From Calliopsis andreniformis (Eukaryota; Arthropoda; Insecta; Hymenoptera; Andrenidae): a stretch of DNA of 64,000 nt. The notes under the pieces are model-generated. The model worked only from the letters and a program-made list of their open reading frames with translations, had not been told where the DNA came from and searched no databases. The DNA is taken from positions 496,001 to 560,000 of the forward strand of contig NW_027480594.1 of the NCBI RefSeq assembly GCF_051401765.1. The letters are read 5' to 3'. Position numbers and translations under genes: made by a program. The stretch's first letter is position 1. Each line of letters begins with the position of its first letter. This document shows, piece by piece, positions 51,605 to 61,500 of this stretch.

Positions 51605-53500
51605 CATTTCTCAATGCTCTATCCTCAGTCCTCAGTCCTCAAACCTCAATCCTGAACCGTCAGCCCCCATCCTCAATCCTCAATCCTCAATCTTCAATCC
51701 TCAATCCTCAATCCTCAATACTCAATCTTCAATCCTCAATCCTTAGTCCTCAAACCTCAATTCTGAATCCAAAATCCTGAATCCTCAATCTTCAGACCTC
51801 AGTCCTCAACAATCTGTTGTCAATCCTCAATCCTCAATAGAATATCCTCAATTCAAAGTTTTCAATACTCAATACTCAATCTGCAATCTTCAAACCTCTA
51901 TCCACAAGCATCAATTCTCATCACTCAACACTCAACACTCAGTCCTCAATGTTCAATCCTCAATCCTCAATTCCCAATCTTCAATCCTCAATACTGAATC
52001 TTCAATCCTCAATCCTCAATCCACAATCGTCAGCCCTCAAACCTCAATTCTGAATCCTCAATCCTGAGTCCTCAATCTTCGGCCCTCAGTCCTCAACAAT
52101 CAATTGTCAATCCTCAATCCTCAATAGAATAACCTCAATTCACAGCTTTCAATACTCAATACTCAAACTGCAATCTTCAAACCTCTATCCACAAACATCA
52201 ATACTCATCACTCAACCCTCAACACTCAGTCCTCAACGTTCAATCCTCAATCCTCAATCCTCAATCCTCAATCGTCAATCTTCAATCCTCAATACTCAAT
52301 CTTCAATCCCCAATCCTCAATCCTCAATCCTCAATCCTCATTCTTCAATCCTCAGTACCCAAACCTGAATCTTCAATCCTCAATCCTCAATCCTCAATCC
52401 TCAATCCTCAACCCTCATTATTCAATCTTCAATACCCAATCCTCAATCTTCAATCCTCAATCCTCAATCCCCAATTCCCAATCCTCAATCCTCAGTCCTC
52501 AGTACTCAAACCTCAATCCTCAACCCTCAGCCCTCATCGTCAATCCTCAATCCTCAATCCTCAATCCTTGACCTTCAATCCTCAATACTCAATCTTCAAT
52601 CATCAATCATCAATTCTCAACCCTCAATCCTCAATCCTCAATCCTCAGTCCTCAATTCTCAATACTCAATCGTCAGTCTTCAATCCTCAATACTCAATCT
52701 TCTATCCTCAATCCTCAATCCTCAATCCTCAATCCTCAGTCTTGAATCCTCAATACCCAATACACAATCTTCAATCCTCAATCCTCAGTCCTCAATTCTC
52801 AATACTCTACCTTCAGTCCTCAATACTAAATCTTCAATCCTCAAACCTCGATCGTTAATCCTCAATCCTCAATCCTCAATCGTCCGTCTTCCATCCTCAA
52901 TACTCAATCTTCAATCCTCAACACTCAATCCTCAATCCTCAATCCTCATTCCTCATTCTTCAATCCTCACTACCCAATCTTCAATCTTCAATCCTCAATC
53001 CTCAATCCTCAATTCTCAATCCTCTATCTTCAATCCTAAATACTAAATCTTCAATCCTCAATCCTCAATCCTCAATCCTCAGTCCTCATTCTACAATCCT
53101 CAATACTCAATCTTGAATCATCAATCGTCAACTCTCAATCCTCAATCCTCAATCCTCAATCGTCACTCCTCAATCCCCAATCCTCAATCTTCAATCCTCA
53201 ATCCTCAATCCTCAATCCTCAGTCATCAATACTCAATCTTCAATACTCAATCCTCAATCCTCAATCCTCATTCCTCAAACCTCAATCCACAACCCTCAGT
53301 CCTCATCCTCAGTTCTCAATCCTCAATCCTCAATCCTCAATCTTCAATCCTTAATAATCAATTTTCAATCCTCAATCCTCAATACTCAGTCATCAATCCT
53401 CAATCTTCAATACTCAATCCTCAATCCTCAATCCTCTATCCTCAATCCTCAACCCTCAGTCCTCATTATCAGTTCTCAATTCTCAATCCTCAATCCTCAA
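51605..53500. repeat. 1,900-bp tandem duplication, copy 1
   Basis: Contains L2 51,616, L1b 51,896, L1c 52,183, a TTGACCTTCAATCC block near 52,568 and L6 near 53,088. All reappear exactly 1,900 bp downstream. Its L2 reads CAGCCCCCATCC while copy 2 reads CAGACCCCATCC, so the left edge of copy 1 came from the 27.7-kb type and that of copy 2 from the 32.6-kb type. Confidence 0.9.
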
Positions 53501-55397
53501 TCCTCATTTCTCAATGCTCTATCCTCAGTCCTCAGTCCTCAAACCTCAATCCTGAACCGTCAGACCCCATCCTCAATCCTCAATACTCAATCTTCAATCC
53601 TCAATGCTCAATCCTCAATACTCAATCTTCAATCCTCAATCCTTAGTCCTCAAACCTCAATTCTGAATCCAAAATCCTGAATCCTCAATCTTCAGACCTC
53701 AGTCCTCAACAATCTGTTGTCAATCCTCAATCCTCAATAGAATATCCTCAATTCAAAGTTTTCAATACTCAATACTCAATCTGCAACCTTCAAACCTCTA
53801 TCCACAAGCATCAATTCTCATCACTCAACACTCAACACTCAGTCCTCAATGTTCAATCCTCAATCCTCAATTCCCAATCTTCAATCCTCAATACTGAATC
53901 TTCAATCCTCAATCCTCAATCCACAATCGTCAGCCCTCAAACCTCAATTCTGAATCCTCAATCCTGAGTCCTCAATCTTCGGCCCTCAGTCCTCAACAAT
54001 CAATTGTCAATCCTCAATCCTCAATAGAATAACCTCAATTCACAGCTTTCAATACTCAATACTCAAACTGCAATCTTCAAACCTCTATCCACAAACATCA
54101 ATACTCATCACTCAACCCTCAACACTCAGTCCTCAACGTTCAATCCTCAATCCTCAATCCTCAATCCTCAATCGTCAATCTTCAATCCTCAATACTCAAT
54201 CTTCAATCCCCAATCCTCAATCCTCAATCCTCAATCCTCATTCTTCAATCCTCAGTACCCAAACCTGAATCTTCAATCCTCAATCCTCAATCCTCAATCC
54301 TCAATCCTCAACCCTCATTCTTCAATCTTCAATACCCAATCCTCAATCTTCAATCCTCAATCCTCAATCCCCAATTCCCAATCCTCAATCCTCAGTCCTC
54401 AGTACTCAAACCTCAATCCTCAACCCTCAGCCCTCATCGTCAATCCTCAATCCTCAATCCTCAATCCTTGACCTTCAATCCTCAATACTCAATCTTCAAT
54501 CATCAATCATCAATTCTCAACCCTCAATCCTCAATCCTCAATCCTCAGTCCTCAATTCTCAATACTCAATCGTCAGTCTTCAATCCTCAATACTCAATCT
54601 TCTATCCTCAATCCTCAATCCTCAATCCTCAATCCTCAGTCTTGAATCCTCAATACCCAATACACAATCTTCAATCCTCAATCCTCAGTCCTCAATTCTC
54701 AATACTCTACCTTCAGTCCTCAATACTAAATCTTCAATCCTCAAACCTCGATCGTTAATCCTCAATCCTCAATCCTCAATCGTCCGTCTTCCATCCTCAA
54801 TACTCAATCTTCAATCCTCAACACTCAATCCTCAATCCTCAATCCTCATTCCTCATTCTTCAATCCTCACTACCCAATCTTCAATCTTCAATCCTCAATC
54901 CTCAATCCTCAATTCTCAATCCTCTATCTTCAATCCTAAATACTAAATCTTCAATCCTCAATCCTCAATCCTCAATCCTCAATCCTCATTCTACAATCCT
55001 CAATACTCAATCTTGAATCATCAATCGTCAACTCTCAATCCTCAATCCTCAATCCTCAATCGTCACTCCTCAATCCCCAATCCTCAATCTTCAATCCTCA
55101 ATCCTCAATCCTCAATCCTCAGTCATCAATACTCAATCTTCAATACTCAATCCTCAATCCTCAATCCTCATTCCTCAAACCTCAATCCACAACCCTCAGT
55201 CCTCATCCTCAGTTCTCAATCCTCAATCCTCAATCCTCAATCTTCAATCCTTAATAATCAATTTTCAATCCTCAATCCTCAATACTCAGTCATCAATCCT
55301 CAATCTTCAATACTCAATCCTCAATCCTCAATCCTCTATCCTCAATCCTCAACCCTCAGTCCTCATTATCAGTTCTCAATTCTCAATCCTCAATCCT
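53501..55397. repeat. 1,900-bp tandem duplication, copy 2
   Basis: L2 53,516, L1b 53,796, L1c 54,083, TTGACC block near 54,468 and L6 near 54,988. The unit ends near 55,397, where CAGTCCTGAATCC differs from copy 1. Both copies lack the hairpin and L3 that follow L6 at 34.2 kb. Confidence 0.9.
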
Positions 55398-55559
55398 CAG
55401 TCCTGAATCCTCAGTCCTCAATGATCAATCCTCAACCCTCAATTTTCATTCCTCAATCCTCAATCCTCAATCCTCAATCCTCATTCTTCAATCCTCAATA
55501 CCCAATCCTCAATCTTCAATCCTCAATCCTCAATCCTCAATTCTCAGTCCTCAATCCTC

Positions 55560-58500
55560 AGTCCTCAGTCCTCAAACCTCAATCCTCAACCCTCAGCCCT
55601 CATCCTCAATACTGAATCCTCAATTCTCAATCCTCAATCTTCAATCCTCAATACTCAATCTTCAATCCTCAATCCTCAGTCCTCAAACCTCAATTCTGAA
55701 TCCTCAAGCCTGAATCCTCATTCTTCAATCCTCAGTACCCAAACCTGAATCTTCAATCCTCAATCCTCAATCCTCAATCCTCAATCCCCATTCTTGAGTC
55801 CCCGATACTCAATTTTCAATCCTCTATCCTCAATCCTCAATCCTCAATCCTCAATACTCAGTCATCAATACTCAATCTTCAATACTCAATCCTCAATCCT
55901 CAATCCTCAATCCTCAACACTCAATCCTCAATCCTCAATTCTCATTCCTCAAACCTCAATCCACAACCCTCAGTCCTCATCCTCAATTCTCAATTCTCAA
56001 TCCTCAATCCTCAATCCTCAATCTTCAATCCTTAATAATCAATTTTCAATCCTCAATCCGCAATACTCAGTCATCAATCCTCAATCTTCAATACTCAATC
56101 CTCAATCCTCAATCCTCTATCTTCAATCCTCAACCCTCAGTCCTCATTATCAGTTCTCAATTCTCAATCCTCAATCCTCAGTCCTCAATCCTCAGTCCTC
56201 AATGATCAATCCTCAATCCTCAATCTTCAATCCTCAATACTCAATCCTCAATCCTCAATCCTCAACACTCAATCCTCAATCCTCAATTCTCATTCCTCAA
56301 ACCTCAATCCACAACCCTCAGTCCTCATCCTCAATTCTCAATTCTCAATCCTCAATCCTCAATCCTCAATCTTCAATCCTTAATAATCAATTTTCAATCC
56401 TCAATCCTCAATACTCAGTCATCAATCCTCAATCTTCAATACTCAATCCTCAATCCTCAATCCTCTATCCTCAATCCTCAACCCTCAGTTCTCATTATCA
56501 GTTCTCAATTCTCAATCCTCAATCCTCAGTCCTCAGTCCTCAGTCCTCAATGATCAATCCTCAATCCTCAATCTTCAATCCTCAATACTCAATCTTCAAT
56601 CCTCAATCCTCAATCCTCAATCGTCAATCTTCAGTCCTCAATACTCAATCCTCAATCCTCAATCTTCAATCGTCAATACTCATTCTTCAATCCTCAATCC
56701 TCAACCCTCAACCCTCAATTTTCATCCCACAATCCTCAATCCTCAATCCTCAATCCTCATTCTTCAATCCTCAATACCCAATCCTCAATCTTCAATCCTC
56801 ATTCCTCAATCCTCAATTCTCAATCCTCAATCCTCAATCCTCAATCCTCAATCCTCAATCCTCAATCCTCAATCCTCAATCCTCAATCTTCAATCCTCAA
56901 TACACAATCTTCAATCCTCAATCCTCAGTCCTCAATCCTCAATCCTCATTCTTCAATCCTCAACACCCAAACCTCAATCTCCAATCCTCAATCCTCAACC
57001 CTCAATTCTCAATCCTCATTCCTCAATCCTCAGACCTCAAACATCAATACTCAACCCTCAGTCCTCGTCCTCAATCCACAACGCTCAATCCTCGATCCTC
57101 AATCTTCAATCATCAATATTCAATCTTCAATCCTCAACCCTCAATCCTCAATACTCAATCCTCAATCCTCAATGTTCTATCCTCAATACGCTATCCTCAA
57201 TCTTCAATCCTCAACACTCAGTCCTCAATGTTCAATCCTCAATCCTCAATTCTCAATCTTCAATCCTCAATACTGAACCTTCAATCCTCAATCCTCAATC
57301 CTCAGTCCTCAATCCTCAGTCCTCAATCCTCAATCCTCAATCTTAATCTTCAATCCTCAGTACTCAATCTTCAATCCTCAATCCTCAATCCTCAATCCTC
57401 AATCCTCTATCCTCAATCTTCAATCCTCAATACTCAATCTTCAATCCTCAATCCTCAATCCTCAATCCTCAATCCTCAACCCTCAATCTTAACCTTCAAT
57501 CCTCAGTACTCAATCTTCAATCCTCAATCCTCAATACTCAATCCTCAATCCTCAATCTTCAATGCTCAATACTCAATCATCAGTCCTCAATCCTCAATCC
57601 TCAATCCTCAATCCTCAATCCTCAAACCTCAATCGTCAATCTTCAATCCTCAATACTCAATCTTCAATCCTCAATCCTCAATACTCAGTACTCAATCCTC
57701 ATTCTTCAATCCTCAATACCCAATCCTCAATCTTCAATCCTCAATCCTCAATTCTCAATCCTCAATCCTCAATCCTCAGACCTCAAACATCATTACTCAA
57801 CCGTCAGTCCTCGTCCTCAATCCACAACCCCCAATACTCAATCCTCAAGCTTCAATTCTCAATCCTCAATCCTCAATCCTCAATCCTCGGTCCTCAAACC
57901 ACAATCCTGAATCCTCAATCCTGAATCCTCAACCTTCAGCCCTCAGTCCTCAACAGTCAGTTGTCAATCCTCAATCCTCAAGAGAATATCATCAATTCAC
58001 AGTTTTCAATACTCAATACTCAATCTGCAATCTTCAAATCTCTATCCACAAACAGCAATTCTCATCACTCAACCCTCAACACTCAGTCTTCAATCCTCAA
58101 TCCTCAGTCCTCAATCCTCAATCCTCATTCTTCAATCCTCAATACCGAATCCTCAATCTTCAATCCTCAATCCTCAATCCCCAATTCTCAATCCTCAATC
58201 CTCAATCCTCAGACCTCAAACAGCAATAGTCAACCCTCAGTCCTCGTCCTCAATCCACAACCATCAATCCTCAATCCTCAACCTTCAATCATCAATATTC
58301 AATCTTCAGTCCTCAATCCTCAATCCTCAACCCTCAATCCTCAATCCTCAATGTTCAAACCGCAATACCCAATCCTCAATCTTCTATCCGCAATCCTCAA
58401 TCCTCAATCCTCAATCCTCAATCCTCAATCCTCAATCTTCGATCCTCAATACTCAATCTTCAATCCTCAATCCTCAGTCCTCAATCCTCAATCCTCATTC

Positions 58501-61500
58501 TTCAATCCTCAATACCCAATCCTCAATCTTCAATCCTCAATCCTCAATCCCCAATTCTCAATCCTCAATCCTCAATCCTCAGACCTCAAACATCAATACC
58601 CAACCCTCAGTCCTCGTCCTCAATCCACAACGCTCAATCCTCGATTCTCAATCTTCAATCATCAATATTCAATCTTCAATCCTCAATCCTCAATCCTCAA
58701 TCCTCAATCCTCATTCTTCAATCCTCAACACCCAATCCTCAGTCTTCAATCCTCAATCCTCAGTCCTCAATTCTCAATCCTCAATCCTCAATCCTCAGAC
58801 CTCAAACATCAATGCTCTACCCTCAGTCCTCGTCCTCAATCCACAACACTCAATCCTCGATCCTCAATCTTCAATCATCAATATTCAATCTTCAATCCTC
58901 AATCCACACTCCTCAATACTCAATCCTCAATCCTCAATGTTCTATCCTCAATACGCAATCCTCAATCTTCAATCCTCAATCCTCAATCCTCAATCCTCAA
59001 TCCTCAATCCTCAATCTTAATCTTCAATCCTCAGTACGCAATCTTCAATCCTCAATCCTCAACCTTCAATCCTCAATCCTCAATACTCAATCGTCAATCT
59101 TCAATCCTCAATACTCAATCGTCAACACTCAATCCTCAATACTCAATACTCAATCCTCATTCTTCAATCCTCAACACCCAATCCTCAATCTTCAATCCTC
59201 AGTCCTCAACCCTCAATTCTCAATCCTCATTCCTCACTCCTCAGACCTCAAACATCAATACTCAACCCTCAGTCCTCGTCCTCAATCCACAACGCTCAAT
59301 CCTCCATCCTCAATCTTCAATCATCAATATTCAATCTTCAACCCTCAATCCTCAATCCTCAATACTCAATCCTCAATCCTCAATGTTCTATCCTCAATAC
59401 GGAATCCTCAACCTTCAATCCTCAATTCTCAATCCTCAATCCTCAATCCTCAATCGTCAATCCTCAATCCTCAATCCTCAGTCCTCAATCTTCAATCCTC
59501 AATACTCTATCTGCAATCCTCAGTCCTCAGTCCTCACTCCTCAATCCTCATTCTTCAATCCTCAATACGGAATCCTCAATCTTCAATCCTCTATCCTCAA
59601 TCGTCAACCTTCAATCCTGAATACTCAATCTTCAATACTCAATCCTCAATCCTCAATCCTCAATCCTCATTCTTCAATCCTCAATACCCAATCCTCAATC
59701 TTCAATCTTCAATCCTCAATCCTCAATCCTCAATCCTCAATCCTCAATCCTCAATCTTCAATCGTCAGTCCCAAATCCTCAATCCTCAATACTCACTCCT
59801 CAATCCTCAATATTCAATCCTCAATACTCAGTCTTCAATCCTCAATCCTCAATCCTCAATCCTCAATCCTCAATCCCCATTCTTCAATCCTCAATACCCA
59901 ATCCTCAATCTTCAATCCTCAATCCTCAATCCTCAATTCTCAATCCTCAATCCTCAATCCTCAATACTCAATCCTCAATCCTCAATGTTCAATCCGCAAT
60001 ACCCAATCCTCAATCTTCTATCCGCAATCCTCAATCCTCAATCCTCAATCCTCAATCCTCAATCCTCAATCCTCAATCTTCAATCCTCAATACTCAATCT
60101 CCAATCATCAATCCTCAATCCTCAATCCTCAATCCTCATTCTTCAATCCTCAACAACCAATCCTCAATCTTCAATCCTCAATCCTCAACCCTCAATTCTC
60201 AATCCTCATTCCTCAATACTCAGACCTCAAACATCAATACTCAACCCTCAGTCCTCGTCCTCATTCCACAACGCTCAATCCTCGATCCTCAATCTTCAAT
60301 CATCAATATTCAATCTTCAATCCTCAATCCTCAATCCTCAATACTCAATCCTCAATCCTCAATGTTCTATCCTCAATACGCAATCCTCAGCCTTCAATCC
60401 TCAATCCTCAATCCTCAATCCTCAATCCTCAATCGTCAAGCGTCAATCCTCAATCCTCAGTCCTCAACCTTAAATCCTCAATACTCAATCTGCAATCCTC
60501 AATCCTCAGTCCTCACTCCTCAATCCTCATTCTTCAATCCTCAATACCGAATCCTCAATCTTCAATCCTCAACCTTCAATCCTCAATCATCAATCCTCAA
60601 TCCTCAATCCTCAATCCTCAATCCTCAATCCTCAATCCTCAATCGTCAATCTTCAATCCTGAATACTCAATCTTCAATACTCAATCCTCAATCCTCAGTC
60701 CTCAACCTTAAATCCTCAATACTCAATCTGCAATCCTCAATCCTCAATTCTCAATCCTCAATCCTCAGTCCCCAGTCCTCAAACCTCAATCCTCAACCCT
60801 CAGCCCTCATATTCAATCCTCAATCCTCAATCCTCAATCCTCAATCCCCAATCATCAATCTTCAATCCTCAATACTCAACCTTCAATCCTCAATCCTCAA
60901 TCCTCAATCCTCAATCCTCAATCCTCAATCCTCAATCCTCAATCCTCAATCCTCAATTTTCAATCCTCAATCTTCATTCCACAATACTCAATATTCAATC
61001 CTCAATCCACAATCCTCAGTAATCAATCCTCAATCCTCAATACTCAATCGTCAGTCCTCAGTCCTCAATCCTCAACCCTCAACACTCGTTCCTCAAACCT
61101 CAATCCTCAACCCTCAGCCCTCATCCTCAATTCTCAATTCTCAATACTCAAGCCTCAATCCTCAATCTTCAATCCTCAATAATCAATCTCCAATCCTAGA
61201 TCCGCAATCCCCAATCCTCAATCCTTAATCCTCAATCTTCAATCCTCAATCCCCAGTTCTCAATCTCCAATCCTCAATGCTCAATCCTCAATCTTCAATC
61301 CTCAGTCCTCAATCCTCAATCCTCAATCCTCAAACCTCAATCCTCAACCGTCAGTCCTCGTCCTCAATCGTCAACGCTCAATCCTCAATCCTCAATCTTC
61401 AATCCTCAATACTCAATATTCAATACTCAATCCTCAATCTTCAGTCCTTAGTCTTCAATCCTCAATCCTCAATCCTCAATCCTCAATCCTCAATCCTCAA

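Larger units (their letters stand above)
50531..56820. repeat. Domain I mosaic embedded in domain II
   Basis: Domain II markers stop at about 50,530 and L2/L1a-c markers return. From 50,555 to about 51,660 the sequence follows 26,641-27,750 (displacement 23,914, then 23,915 after a 1-bp insertion near 50,646). From about 51,765 it follows 32,731 onward (displacement 19,034). From about 55,560 it follows 34,980-36,240. L2 lies at 50,889, 51,616 and 53,516, and L1 cores at 51,169 (a), 51,896 (b), 52,183 (c), 53,796 (b) and 54,083 (c). The stretch is thus stitched from segments that lie several kb apart in domain I. Confidence 0.85.

Noticed and set aside
55794..58229. 811-codon frame with SILNPQS heptads, compared with the RNA polymerase II CTD and coiled-coil heptads
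   Set aside because: The period of seven residues follows from 21 bp being three heptamers. A proline in nearly every heptad excludes a coiled coil, and the residue order is unlike YSPTSPS. No domain precedes the repeat.
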